From: an uncultured beta proteobacterium
GTDB taxonomy: Bacteria > Pseudomonadota > Gammaproteobacteria > Burkholderiales > Burkholderiaceae_C
Reading direction: 5' to 3'
DNA length: 50,779 bases
Assembly (NCBI GenBank): GCA_903845935.1
Contig: CAIMZI010000115.1
Location: 1-50,779, forward strand
Part shown: piece after piece, positions 25,264 to 33,948 of the stretch
How positions within the stretch are numbered: the first letter of the stretch is position 1
How the letters are laid out: each line of letters starts with the position of its first letter
Made by a program: the position numbers and the translations under genes
Notes under the pieces: model-generated
The model's input: only the letters and a program-made list of their open reading frames with translations
Database searches by the model: none
What the model was told of the DNA's origin: nothing

Positions 25264-25563
25264 TTACAGCAATTCCTTTGTGACGGCCAAAATTTTGTCC
25301 GCAATCGCTCCCGCATCGGGCTTCATGGTGCCATTGGCGATGGCCGCCTTGGCGGCTGCCACCTTTTTCATGTCTATCTCCGCCGCATTGCTCGGCCCGC
25401 TCCTGCCCATGGAGCGCGCGCTGCTGGTCATGACCAGCGAGACTCCGCTGTCGGACGCGGTAGACGTGGCCACCGCCAAGGCAGTCGGTGCCGACTTGGG
25501 CGTATTGGTTGCCGGCGGTTTTGAGCCCGGCAGCTCTGGTGGGTTGTAGCCTGATATTTTCAT
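25264..25563 (-). CDS. flgM: FlgM, anti-sigma-28 factor
   Basis: A 99-residue protein with a low-complexity, probably disordered N-terminal half and the FlgM C-terminal helices (EIDMKKVAAAKAAIANG, AIADKILAVTKELL). FlgM binds FliA and is secreted through the finished hook-basal body, releasing sigma-28. ATG 25563 follows GGAG by 7 nt; the TTG at 25575 is less likely. A sigma-28 promoter lies just upstream, giving the known FliA-FlgM feedback. Confidence 0.93.
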   Translation of the reverse strand: MKISGYNPPELPGSKPPATNTPKSAPTALAVATSTASDSGVSLVMTSSARSMGRSGPSNAAEIDMKKVAAAKAAIANGTMKPDAGAIADKILAVTKELL

Positions 25564-25605
25564 TGCTTGCTCCAAAACTACGATACGCGCAGCTTCGTAC
25601 GAATC

Positions 25606-25632
25606 TTATCGACGCGCATCCAGCGGACTTGA
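25606..25632 (-). promoter_or_regulatory. Sigma-28 (FliA) promoter of flgMN
   Basis: On the minus strand TCAAGTCC (25625-25632), 11 nt and GTCGATAA (25606-25613) match sigma-28 consensus at 5/8 and 7/8. It sits between flgA and flgM, so flgMN can be made both from here and by read-through from flgA. Confidence 0.82.
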
Positions 25633-25657
25633 GGACTATTTGCATTCCAGCGCCCCT

Positions 25658-26407
25658 TTAGAGTTCAATCTTTACCGTGCGCGCGTCCAGCACGGTACCG
25701 CTGGTGATGCGGCCATTATCCATGCGCACCCGGGCCAGCTGGCCCACCACTCCGGCAGAAAGCGCCTGGGCATCGCCGGAAACCTGAAAGCCCCGGCCCT
25801 CGGCCACCACGCGCACCTGGGTGCCGGCCTGAAACACCTGGGTTGCCCGCACCGCGCCCTGGCGCAGCACCTGGCCGGTGCTCAAGAGTCGGGTGGCGGT
25901 CTGTCCCAGCCAAAGCGACTCATCCGTCAGGACCGCAGCGCTGTCCTCGGCCCAATCCACCTCTGCCTGCAGCACATCGCTGCGGGCGATCTGACTGCCG
26001 GCCATCACCTGGGAACGCACCACCCAGGCCTTGCCAAAGGCTTTGACCGTCACCGGCACACTTACGTTCCACTTGACCATGCCATCCACGCAGCGCAGGC
26101 CGACCCGGCCATGGCCCCACAGGCGCGAACCCAGCGGCACATACAGCTCCACATTGCCGCAGGGTGCAAGCTTGAGGCGCGAATCCAGGGCCCCCACAGA
26201 CACTTCCAGTCGCAGAGGGACGCTCGGATCGGGCACGGCATCGGCTGCGGCTGTGCGCGCCCACTTCAGCGCCATTGCGGCGTAATCTGGCTCGCCAGTC
26301 TGCGCGCCAACGCTTGCGCCCCATAGCATCAGTGCGCCCAGGGCCAATACCCAGCGCAGGTTTAAAAACCCATGCGACAGTGAGAGTGAACGACGAGCAG
26401 GGACCAT
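25658..26407 (-). CDS. flgA: FlgA, P-ring assembly chaperone
   Basis: A 249-residue periplasmic protein with an N-terminal signal sequence (RWVLALGALMLWGASVGAQ) and a C-terminal SAF-like domain (GSQIARSDVLQAEVDW, VRVVAEGRGFQVSGDAQAL). FlgA helps FlgI assemble the P ring. ATG 26407 has GGAG upstream and gives a compact signal peptide; the frame also opens at ATG 26440, which would add 11 residues. It is divergent from flgB, with flgMN downstream. Confidence 0.93.
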   Translation of the reverse strand: MVPARRSLSLSHGFLNLRWVLALGALMLWGASVGAQTGEPDYAAMALKWARTAAADAVPDPSVPLRLEVSVGALDSRLKLAPCGNVELYVPLGSRLWGHGRVGLRCVDGMVKWNVSVPVTVKAFGKAWVVRSQVMAGSQIARSDVLQAEVDWAEDSAAVLTDESLWLGQTATRLLSTGQVLRQGAVRATQVFQAGTQVRVVAEGRGFQVSGDAQALSAGVVGQLARVRMDNGRITSGTVLDARTVKIEL

Positions 26408-26440
26408 GGCAATGACTCCAATGCCTGAAAAAGCATTCAT

Positions 26441-26471
26441 GCGGGCAACTATAGGTAGGCTATTGCCGCGC
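26441..26471. promoter_or_regulatory. Candidate FlhDC box in the flgA-flgB divergent region
   Basis: An imperfect inverted repeat, GCGGGCAACTATAG then GGCTATTGCCGCGC, centres near 26456. The halves resemble the GGCAxAxATAGC core of the enteric FlhDC box. Enteric flgA and flgB also share an FlhDC site in their divergent region. A CATAAT hexamer at 26534-26539 could be the -10 for flgB, but the box would lie far upstream of it. Confidence 0.4.
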
Positions 26472-26601
26472 TAAGAGCCCAAGTACACGCGAAACCCAGC
26501 GCTATTCCAAGGCTCAAAAATTAAAGTTTTTCCCATAATTGCTTCACGTCGCAAGCCACAGGCCCCTCCTGTCGCTTGCTTGCCGCCATAGGAGGACCGC
26601 C

Positions 26602-27051
26602 GTGATTGCCAATTTAACCAGCGAGCTGGACTTTCAAGCCAAGGCCTTGGTCGTCCGGGCGGAGCGTCAGCGCCTGATCGCCAGCAATATAGCCAACGCC
26701 GATACGCCCGGCTACATCGGTCGCGACATCGACTTCAAGCAAGCCATGGGCAATGCCATGGGTAGCGCCGCCTCCTCCAATGCACTCAGTCCCAGCGCCA
26801 GTACCAGCCCCAACGATGGAACGAGCCATGCGCGCCATATTCCCTTGCAGAGCACCTTGGGCAGCCTCAGCACCGACGGCAGTCCTGCCCTGGCGTACAC
26901 GCTGCAAACCCAGCCCGCTATGGATGGCAACAGCGTTGACATGGACCGCGAGCGGGCCAGCTTCGTCGACAACGCAATCCACTACGAAGCCACGCTTCGC
27001 TTTATTAACGGCTCTGCCAAGACCATCTTGAGCGCCATTCAAGGCCAGTAG
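26602..27051 (+). CDS. flgB: FlgB, flagellar proximal rod protein
   Basis: A 149-residue rod protein with the axial motif LIASNIANADTPGYIGRDI near residues 28-46. The start is GTG 26602, chosen because AGGAGGA lies 5 nt upstream; the frame extends to 26539 without a ribosome site. FlgB connects the MS ring to the rod. The middle (residues 50-85) is Ser/Ala-rich. It is the first gene of flgBCDEFGHIJKL. Confidence 0.95.
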   Translation: MIANLTSELDFQAKALVVRAERQRLIASNIANADTPGYIGRDIDFKQAMGNAMGSAASSNALSPSASTSPNDGTSHARHIPLQSTLGSLSTDGSPALAYTLQTQPAMDGNSVDMDRERASFVDNAIHYEATLRFINGSAKTILSAIQGQ

Positions 27052-27080
27052 CCATTTAAAGACCAGCCAGGAGCAGCGAT

Positions 27081-27485
27081 ATGTCCATGTTTTCCATCTT
27101 CAACGTCTCAGGCAGTGCCATCAGCTCGCAGGCTCAGCGCCTCAATGTGGTGGCCAGCAACCTGGCCAATGCCGACGCCGTGGCCGGCCCGGACGGCAAG
27201 GGCTACAAGGCACGCCAAGTGGTATTCGAGACGGTTCCCATGGGCTCGGAGGCTTCCGCTGGCGTCAAGGTCAGCGGCATCCAGGAAAGCCAGGAAGCAC
27301 TCAAGCGCGTGTTCAACCCTTCGCACCCTTCGGCCGACACCGACGGCTATGTCACCCAGTCGAACGTGAACCCGGTAGAGGAAATGGTCAATATGATCTC
27401 CGCCTCACGCTCCTACCAGAACAATGTGGAGGTGATGAACACCGCCAAGACCTTGTTGCTGAAAACCCTGCAAATGGGCCAATAA
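27081..27485 (+). CDS. flgC: FlgC, flagellar proximal rod protein
   Basis: A 134-residue rod protein with the N-terminal axial motif RLNVVASNLANAD and the C-terminal NPVEEMVNMISASRSYQNNVEVM segment, both needed for coiled-coil packing in the rod. It follows flgB by 29 nt with AGGAG upstream. Confidence 0.97.
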   Translation: MSMFSIFNVSGSAISSQAQRLNVVASNLANADAVAGPDGKGYKARQVVFETVPMGSEASAGVKVSGIQESQEALKRVFNPSHPSADTDGYVTQSNVNPVEEMVNMISASRSYQNNVEVMNTAKTLLLKTLQMGQ

Positions 27486-27505
27486 ACCTTACTTAAGGAA
27501 TCACC

Positions 27506-28168
27506 ATGGTTGCCAGCGTCACATCCACCACTTCAACCTCCGCAGCCAGCACGGGCACCTTAGCATCGTCCCTGGGCTCGACCAGCGCCGCCGACCAGTC
27601 CACCAATTTCCTGAAGCTGCTGGTGGCACAGCTCAACAACCAGGATCCCATGAACCCCATGGATAACGCGCAGATGACCAGCCAGATTGCGCAGATCAAT
27701 ACCGTCTCGGGCATCCAGCAGCTCAACACCACCATGACCTCGATGGCGGCGCAATACACCTCCATGCAGGTGATGCAGGGTGCGGCAATGATCGGGAAGA
27801 ACGTCATGGCCAGCGGCAACACCATGAGCATCAACAATGGCGTAGGCACCGGGGCGGTCAACCTGGCCGCCGCTGCCTCCAATGTACAGGTGCAGGTGAA
27901 GTCGCCCAGTGGCCAGGTCGTCAGTCAGTTCAGTCTGGGCGCCATGGCAGCGGGAAACCAGTCCTTTCAATGGGATGCCTCGAGCTACACCGGCGGCGGC
28001 ACGCCCACCTTCAGCGTCAGCGCCACCGAGGGTTCGCAGTCGATCACCGCCACGCCGCTGATTTACGACACGGTTTCATCCGTGGGTACCGACGCCACCG
28101 GAGCCATGAATCTGAAGCTGCAAAGCGGCAGCACCATCGCCTACAGCGCCATCAAGTCGCTGCTGTAG
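27506..28168 (+). CDS. flgD: FlgD, hook cap / hook assembly scaffold
   Basis: A 220-residue protein with the FlgD N-terminal motif FLKLLVAQLNNQDPMNPMDN near residues 32-51, followed by a C-terminal FlgD Ig-like/tudor region. FlgD caps the growing hook and is lost on completion. The N terminus is Ser/Thr/Ala-rich, as usual for this export substrate. Confidence 0.96.
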   Translation: MVASVTSTTSTSAASTGTLASSLGSTSAADQSTNFLKLLVAQLNNQDPMNPMDNAQMTSQIAQINTVSGIQQLNTTMTSMAAQYTSMQVMQGAAMIGKNVMASGNTMSINNGVGTGAVNLAAAASNVQVQVKSPSGQVVSQFSLGAMAAGNQSFQWDASSYTGGGTPTFSVSATEGSQSITATPLIYDTVSSVGTDATGAMNLKLQSGSTIAYSAIKSLL

Positions 28169-28201
28169 ACCCCGCATTTCACCCCATACGAGGAACACAC
28201 C

Positions 28202-29491
28202 ATGAGCTACCAAACCGGACTCTCGGGCCTGACCGCAGCCAGCCAAAATCTGGACGTCATCGGCAACAACATTGCCAACGCCAGCACCGTGGGCATGAAG
28301 TCCTCCACCGCAGAATTTGCCGACCTGGTAGCCTCGGCCATCGGCTCGGGCAGCATGGCCAACACGCCGGGCATTGGCACCACGGTCTCCAACATCGCGC
28401 AAAACTTCAGCCAGGGCAATGTCAACATCACTGGCAACAGCACGGATGTGGCCATCAATGGCGACGGCTTCTTTCAGGTCACACAGTCGGATGGCAGCAC
28501 CGCCTACACCCGCGATGGCCAGTTTCAGCTGGACAAGAATGGCTTCCTCATGACCAGTTCGGGCGCCAATGTGATGGGCTATCCGACCGACAACACCGGC
28601 AAGGTCACCAACACCACCACGCAGAAATTGCAGCTTCCCACCGGTGCTCCGATCGGCGCCAATGCGACCTCCTCGATTGTCGCCACCCTGAACCTGAATG
28701 CCAGCACTCCGATTGCCACCACGGGAACAGCGGCCACGCAGTTTGGAACCACGGTGACGGCCTACGATGCCCAAGGAGATGCGGTACCGGTGAGCCTGTA
28801 CTTCGTCAAGAGCGCCCTCGATACCTGGAACGTGTACGGTAGCTCGGCCGCAGCCACTGCAGACCTGTCAACCAATCCCACCGCGATTGCGGGTGGCACG
28901 GCGGGCACCAGCATGTTTCAAATGGTGTTCAACCCCGATGGCACCCTCAACACCACGGTTACGCCCGCAACACCCACCATTACCCTGCAGTCGGTCAACA
29001 CCAACATCCAAAACAATGATGCAGCAGGCAATCCGCTGCTGCCCGGACAGTTCCAGGCCACGCTGGACATCTCCAAGGCCACCGAATACGGCACCAGCTT
29101 TGCCGTCTCCAGCCTGACTCAGAACGGCTACACGGCGGGACAGTTCACGGGTCTGAGCATAGACAACAAGGGCGTCATCACCACCACCTACTCCAACGGC
29201 CAGACGCTGGAGAGCGGCGGCATGATTGCACTGGCCACCTTCCGCAATGCCCAGGGACTGACGCCCACCGGCGGCGGACTGTTCCATGAAACCTACAAGT
29301 CGGGTGCCGCCCTGATGGGCGACCCCACCATTGGCAACTTTGGCGCGCTGCAGGCCGGTGCGGTGGAGCAATCCAACGTCGACCTGACCTCGGAACTGGT
29401 GAACATGATGACGGCGCAGCGCAACTACCAGGCCAACGCCCAAACCATCAAGACCCAGGGACAGATCATGCAAACGTTGGTCAACCTGTAA
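28202..29491 (+). CDS. flgE: FlgE, flagellar hook protein
   Basis: A 429-residue hook protein with N-terminal NLDVIGNNIANASTVGMKSS, the DGFFQV and YTRDGQFQLDKNG segments, and the C-terminal SNVDLTSELVNMMTAQRNYQ and TIKTQGQIMQTLVNL. It forms the universal joint between rod and filament; its length is within the family's usual range. GAGGAA precedes the ATG. Confidence 0.97.
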   Translation: MSYQTGLSGLTAASQNLDVIGNNIANASTVGMKSSTAEFADLVASAIGSGSMANTPGIGTTVSNIAQNFSQGNVNITGNSTDVAINGDGFFQVTQSDGSTAYTRDGQFQLDKNGFLMTSSGANVMGYPTDNTGKVTNTTTQKLQLPTGAPIGANATSSIVATLNLNASTPIATTGTAATQFGTTVTAYDAQGDAVPVSLYFVKSALDTWNVYGSSAAATADLSTNPTAIAGGTAGTSMFQMVFNPDGTLNTTVTPATPTITLQSVNTNIQNNDAAGNPLLPGQFQATLDISKATEYGTSFAVSSLTQNGYTAGQFTGLSIDNKGVITTTYSNGQTLESGGMIALATFRNAQGLTPTGGGLFHETYKSGAALMGDPTIGNFGALQAGAVEQSNVDLTSELVNMMTAQRNYQANAQTIKTQGQIMQTLVNL

Positions 29492-29507
29492 ACGGGATTG
29501 AAGCGCC

Positions 29508-30245
29508 ATGGACCGCCTGATATACACATCCATGACCGGGGCCGGAGCCGCCGCCAACCGGCAGGCGATCCTGTCCTCGAATCTGGCCAATGCGTCCACC
29601 AATGGCTTTCGCGCCCAGCTGGAGACCTACCGCGCCGTGCCCCTGAACGGCAGCGGTTCCAGTACGCGCGTGTTTGCACAGGAAACGACCGTAGGTTTTC
29701 TCGACACGCCCGGCGTGGCCCAGCAAACCGGCAGAACACTGGATGCCATGACCACGGGCAACAGCTGGTTTGCGGTGCAGGGGCTTGATGGCAATGAGGC
29801 CTACACCCGCGCCGGCAGTTTCCAGGTGGCGGCCGATGGCACCTTGCAGACCAACAGCGGCTTGAGCGTTCTGTCTTCCGGTGGCTCGCCGATTACCGTG
29901 CCACCCGGCGCCGCGGTCTCGCTCAGCAACGATGGCAGCATCAGTGCCAAAGTAGGCAATCAACCATTGAGCGTGCTGGGCAAGCTCAAGCAGGTGACTC
30001 CGACCAGCGACGACCCACTCAAGCGCGGTGATGACGGACTGTTTCGCAGCACCTCGGGCGATCCGCTGAACAATGACGATGCAGCGCGTCTGCATGTCGG
30101 CGTGCTGGAGGGCTCCAACGTCAATGCCATAGAGACCATGGTCGGCATGATCCAGACCGCGCGCCAGTTTGAGGCACAGACCAAGCTGATGACCACCGCC
30201 GAGGCCAATGACCGGTCCGCCGCCCAATTGCTGGGCGTGCAGTGA
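29508..30245 (+). CDS. flgF: FlgF, flagellar proximal rod protein
   Basis: A 245-residue axial protein with AAANRQAILSSNLANASTNG at the N terminus, NSWFAVQG and YTRAGSFQVAADG internally, and a C-terminal SNVNAIETMVGMIQTARQFE segment. It is one of the proximal rod proteins. The start ATG lies 16 nt after flgE. Confidence 0.96.
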   Translation: MDRLIYTSMTGAGAAANRQAILSSNLANASTNGFRAQLETYRAVPLNGSGSSTRVFAQETTVGFLDTPGVAQQTGRTLDAMTTGNSWFAVQGLDGNEAYTRAGSFQVAADGTLQTNSGLSVLSSGGSPITVPPGAAVSLSNDGSISAKVGNQPLSVLGKLKQVTPTSDDPLKRGDDGLFRSTSGDPLNNDDAARLHVGVLEGSNVNAIETMVGMIQTARQFEAQTKLMTTAEANDRSAAQLLGVQ

Positions 30246-30285
30246 TAAGCAAGTCCGCGCCCCTCAACGTATAAAAGGAATCGCC

Positions 30286-31068
30286 ATGATCAACTCCCTC
30301 TGGATCTCCAAAACCGGCATGGAAGCCCAGCAAATGCAGCTGGACGTGATTTCCAACAATCTGGCCAACGTCTCGACCAACGGCTTCAAACGCGGCAATG
30401 CGGTGTTCGAAGACCTGATGTACCAGAACCTGCGCCAGGTCGGCTCCAACACCGCCGAGCAAAGCACCCTGCCGACCGGGCTGCAAGTGGGTCTGGGTGT
30501 GCGCACCGTTGCCACCAGCCGCAATTTCTCGCAGGGCAGCATGCAGCAGACCAATAACAACCTGGACACCGCCATCCAGGGCAATGGCTTTTTCCAGATC
30601 ACCATGCCCGATGGCAGCACCGGTTACACGCGTGACGGCTCCTTTCAGCTGGACAGCCAGGGGCGCATGGTGACTGCCAATGGCCTGCTGGTGCAGGGCG
30701 GCATTACCGTGCCATCGAACGCCACCACGGTGTCGGTTGCCTCTAATGGAACCGTGACCGCGGCCATCCCAGGCACCACGGCACCGCAAAACATTGGCAC
30801 CATCACGCTGGCCAACTTTGTCAATCCGGCCGGCCTGCAGCCCAACGGCCAAAACACCTACCAGGAAAGCGCGGCCTCGGGCCAGCCGGTGGTCGGCACG
30901 GCCGGCGCCAACGGTCTGGGCACCGTCATGCAGGGCTTTGTGGAAACCTCGAATGTGAACGTGGTGCAGGAGCTGGTGGGCATGATTCAGACGCAGCGTG
31001 CCTATGAAATGAATTCCAAGGCCATATCCACCTCAGATCAGATGCTGCAAAAGCTCGCTCAGCTCTAA
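30286..31068 (+). CDS. flgG: FlgG, flagellar distal rod protein
   Basis: A 260-residue protein, the standard FlgG length, starting MINSLWISKTGMEAQQMQLD with DVISNNLANVSTNGFKR next and the C-terminal SNVNVVQELVGMIQTQRAYE. It forms the distal rod through the P and L rings. ATG 30286 follows AAAAGGAATC; the frame extends upstream to 30208 but would overlap flgF. Confidence 0.97.
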   Translation: MINSLWISKTGMEAQQMQLDVISNNLANVSTNGFKRGNAVFEDLMYQNLRQVGSNTAEQSTLPTGLQVGLGVRTVATSRNFSQGSMQQTNNNLDTAIQGNGFFQITMPDGSTGYTRDGSFQLDSQGRMVTANGLLVQGGITVPSNATTVSVASNGTVTAAIPGTTAPQNIGTITLANFVNPAGLQPNGQNTYQESAASGQPVVGTAGANGLGTVMQGFVETSNVNVVQELVGMIQTQRAYEMNSKAISTSDQMLQKLAQL

Positions 31069-31097
31069 GTGCAGCAGCGCATCCCGACAGAACCAGC

Positions 31098-31802
31098 ATG
31101 AACCACTCTCCCGTCCAACCGTTCCAACGCAGCGCAGCGGCAATGGCCGTTCTGTTGTGCGCCGCGTGCGCACCCTTGCCACAAAAAGTGGTGGTCGACT
31201 TTGCCGAGCCCAAGGTCACGCCCGCAGCTGCGCCACCGCTGGCCGCCCAGCGCAAACCGGCCAGCGGCAGCCTGTTCAACACCAGCAGCTACCGCCCGGC
31301 CTTTGAAGACAGCCGCGCCCGTCTGCTGGGCGACATCGTGACCATCCAGATTGTGGAAAGCCTGACCGCCAGTCAGGTCACAGCCTCCACCGTCAACCGC
31401 GGCAGCTCGTCCAGCAACAGCTTCACGCCGCCGCTGCCCGGCATTCTGTCGACCGACCTGCTCAATCTGAATATGGCCGCCACCACCGCCAGCGACTTCT
31501 CCGGCAAGGGCGGCACGACGGCGGCCAACACCTTTGCCGGCTCCATCTCCACCACCGTGATTGAGGTGCTGCCCAACGGCAACCTGGTGGTGGCCGGTGA
31601 AAAGCAAATCGGCGTAAACCAGAATGTGGACGTGATGCGCTTCTCGGGCACCGTAGACCCGCGCCTGCTGCAACCCGACAACATCATCTATTCCACCCAG
31701 GTGGCGAACCTGCGGGTGGAGTCCCGTGGCCGGGGCGCCCAGGGCGAAGCCCAGACAGTTGGCTGGTTATCCCGCTTCTTTTTGAGCTTTAACCCGTTCT
31801 AA
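31098..31802 (+). CDS. flgH: FlgH, flagellar L-ring lipoprotein
   Basis: A 234-residue protein with a signal ending in a lipoprotein-like AAC (Cys near residue 25) and FlgH family segments (ARLLGDIVTIQIVES, NGNLVVAGEKQIGVNQ, RLLQPDNIIYSTQVANLRVE in pieces). It forms the outer membrane L ring. The residue at -3 of the lipobox is Cys rather than Leu, a small departure. It follows flgG by 29 nt. Confidence 0.96.
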   Translation: MNHSPVQPFQRSAAAMAVLLCAACAPLPQKVVVDFAEPKVTPAAAPPLAAQRKPASGSLFNTSSYRPAFEDSRARLLGDIVTIQIVESLTASQVTASTVNRGSSSSNSFTPPLPGILSTDLLNLNMAATTASDFSGKGGTTAANTFAGSISTTVIEVLPNGNLVVAGEKQIGVNQNVDVMRFSGTVDPRLLQPDNIIYSTQVANLRVESRGRGAQGEAQTVGWLSRFFLSFNPF

Positions 31803-31868
31803 AGAACTCCAGAATTGTGCCGAGGGGTAAAGGATTCCATCGAGTCCCCCCGTTTACCGGCCCGGCAC

Positions 31869-33026
31869 ATGAAAACCCAGATCCAAGCACCCACAGGCAC
31901 CGCCCAGCGCATGCTGCGCAAGTGCGGGCTTCTGGTCAGCTTCATAGTGGCCTGCCTGCTGTTCGGAACGGCCGCACAGGCCAGCCGAATCAAGGAAGTG
32001 GCATCGATTGAGGGCGTGCGCAGCAACCAGTTGACCGGCTTTGGCCTGATCGTGGGGCTGGACGGCACGGGCGACCAGACCACCCAAATGCCCTACACCA
32101 CCCAGGGCCTGTCCAACTACCTGCGCCAGCTCGGCATGACGATACCGGCGGCACAGCTCAGCCAGCTGCAAATGAAGAATGTGGCAGCGGTGCTGGTGAC
32201 CACCCAATTGCCGGCCTTTGCCCGACCCGGCCAGTACCTGGATATCAACGTGTCATCGGTGGGCAATGCCAAGTCGCTCAAGGGCGGCACCCTGATCGCT
32301 ACCCCGCTGAAAGGTGCTGACGGCGAGGTCTATGCCATGGCCCAGGGCAATTTGATAGTGGCGGGTGCTGGCGCCTCGGCCGGTGGCAGCAAGGTGACGG
32401 TCAACCACCTCAGCGTGGGCCGCATTCCGGACGGCGCCCAGGTCGAGCGCTCGGTGCCGACCTCGCTGCAAGAAGGCAGCAGTATCAACCTGAGCCTCAA
32501 CGCCTCGGACTTTCAGACCGCCCAAAAAGTGGCCGCTGTGGTCAACCAGCGCTATGGCCCCGGGGTGGCGGTGGCACTGGATGGTCGCACCGTGCAGGTG
32601 CAGGCGCCCAGCGGTCCGAACGAGCGCATCAGCTTTATTGCCGAGATGGAGGAACTGCCGGTGGAGGCCTCGATCCAGTCGGCTCGCGTCATCATCAACG
32701 CCCGCACCGGCTCCATCGTGCTCAATCAGGCGGTGAGCCTGGGTTCCTGTGCCATTGCCCACGGTAATCTGTCGATCAGCATCTCCAGCACGCCCAGCGT
32801 CAGTCAGCCCAACGCATTCTCCAATGGCCAGACCGTGACCACGGAAAAAGCCACTATCGACATCAAGTCCGAGCCCGGCAAACTGATCCAGATTCCGGCC
32901 TCTGCGCAACTCGCCGACGTCGTCAAGGCGCTCAACTCGCTGGGCGCCACACCGCAGGACCTGCTGGCCATTTTGCAGGCCATCAAGTCGGCCGGCGCCC
33001 TGCATGCGGAGCTGGAGGTCATCTGA
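31869..33026 (+). CDS. flgI: FlgI, flagellar P-ring protein
   Basis: A 385-residue protein with a Sec signal (CGLLVSFIVACLLFGTAAQA) followed by the mature start SRIKEVASIEGVRSNQLTGF and the FlgI segments GLIVGLDGTGDQT and VVKALNSLGATPQDLLAILQ. FlgI forms the periplasmic P ring around the rod. The start is uncertain: ATG 31869 and ATG 31911 are both in frame and neither has a clear ribosome site; the second gives a signal peptide of more usual length (371 residues in all). It overlaps flgJ by 1 nt. Confidence 0.96.
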   Translation: MKTQIQAPTGTAQRMLRKCGLLVSFIVACLLFGTAAQASRIKEVASIEGVRSNQLTGFGLIVGLDGTGDQTTQMPYTTQGLSNYLRQLGMTIPAAQLSQLQMKNVAAVLVTTQLPAFARPGQYLDINVSSVGNAKSLKGGTLIATPLKGADGEVYAMAQGNLIVAGAGASAGGSKVTVNHLSVGRIPDGAQVERSVPTSLQEGSSINLSLNASDFQTAQKVAAVVNQRYGPGVAVALDGRTVQVQAPSGPNERISFIAEMEELPVEASIQSARVIINARTGSIVLNQAVSLGSCAIAHGNLSISISSTPSVSQPNAFSNGQTVTTEKATIDIKSEPGKLIQIPASAQLADVVKALNSLGATPQDLLAILQAIKSAGALHAELEVI

Positions 33027-33943
33027 TGAGCTACGGATCGACCTTTGGCACCTCCTCCATCGACAACTCGCTGGCCGCAGATGCGCAGTCCCTGGGCCAG
33101 CTCAAGCTGCAGGCCGGCAATAACAGCGCATCTGCCACCAAGGAAACCGCCAAACAGTTCGAGTCCATGTTCATGAAGGAACTGCTCAAAAGCATGCGCG
33201 ATGCCAATGCCAGCATGAAATCGGGCATGCTGGACAATGCCGGTAGCGACCTCGGTACCGACCTGCTGGACCAGCAGTTCGCGGTCAAGATGTCGGGCCA
33301 GCCCGGCGGCCTGTCGTCGATCATCGAGGCCCAGCTCAATCGACAAATGGGTGTGACTGCCGATGGCAAGGCCACCACGCCTTCCACGACCACGGCACCT
33401 GCGCCCGCCCCGACCAGCAACCCGCTGCACCATGTGGGCCACCCATCAAACATCAGCAAGGCACCCAGCGCCGGTCAGGTGGACTTTGTCAACAAGCTGT
33501 CCGACGCCGCAGCCAAGGCCGAGCAGGCCAGCGGCATTCCTGCCAGCTTCATGATCGGCCAGGCCGGGCACGAAACCGGCTGGGGCCAGCACGAGATCAA
33601 AAACAAGGGCGGCTCGCCCTCGTTCAACCTTTTTGGCATCAAGGCCACACCGGGCTGGACCGGCCGGGTGGCCGAGGTCACCACGACCGAATACAAGGAC
33701 GGCGTGGCCGCAAAAACGGTCGCCAAATTCCGCTCCTACGGCTCCTACGAAGAGGCCTTCAAGGATTACGCCAAGCTGGTGGGCAGCAGCCCACGCTATG
33801 CCCAGGCCAAGCTGCAGACCGCATCGCCCCAGGCCTTTGCCAGCGGTTTGCAAAAGGCCGGTTATGCCACCGACCCCGAGTACGCCGCCAAACTGAGCCG
33901 CGCCATCAACACCACGCTGCAGCTGCGCCGCGTCCAGGTCTAA
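33026..33943 (+). CDS. flgJ: FlgJ, rod-cap protein with peptidoglycan hydrolase domain
   Basis: A 305-residue two-domain protein. The N-terminal rod-scaffold region (residues 30-110) has ETAKQFESMFMKELLKSMRD. A Thr/Pro-rich linker (about 112-140) leads to a glucosaminidase-type hydrolase region with AGHETGWGQHEI, whose Glu is the likely catalytic residue, and FNLFGIKA. It opens the cell wall for the rod. It overlaps flgI by 1 nt; flgK follows after 5 nt. Confidence 0.96.
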   Translation: MSYGSTFGTSSIDNSLAADAQSLGQLKLQAGNNSASATKETAKQFESMFMKELLKSMRDANASMKSGMLDNAGSDLGTDLLDQQFAVKMSGQPGGLSSIIEAQLNRQMGVTADGKATTPSTTTAPAPAPTSNPLHHVGHPSNISKAPSAGQVDFVNKLSDAAAKAEQASGIPASFMIGQAGHETGWGQHEIKNKGGSPSFNLFGIKATPGWTGRVAEVTTTEYKDGVAAKTVAKFRSYGSYEEAFKDYAKLVGSSPRYAQAKLQTASPQAFASGLQKAGYATDPEYAAKLSRAINTTLQLRRVQV

Positions 33944-33948
33944 GCACC

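Noticed and set aside
26522..26529. Perfect TAAAGTTT sigma-28 -35 before flgB
   Set aside because: No -10 of the NNCGAT type lies 11 nt downstream, and flgB is normally FlhDC-controlled.
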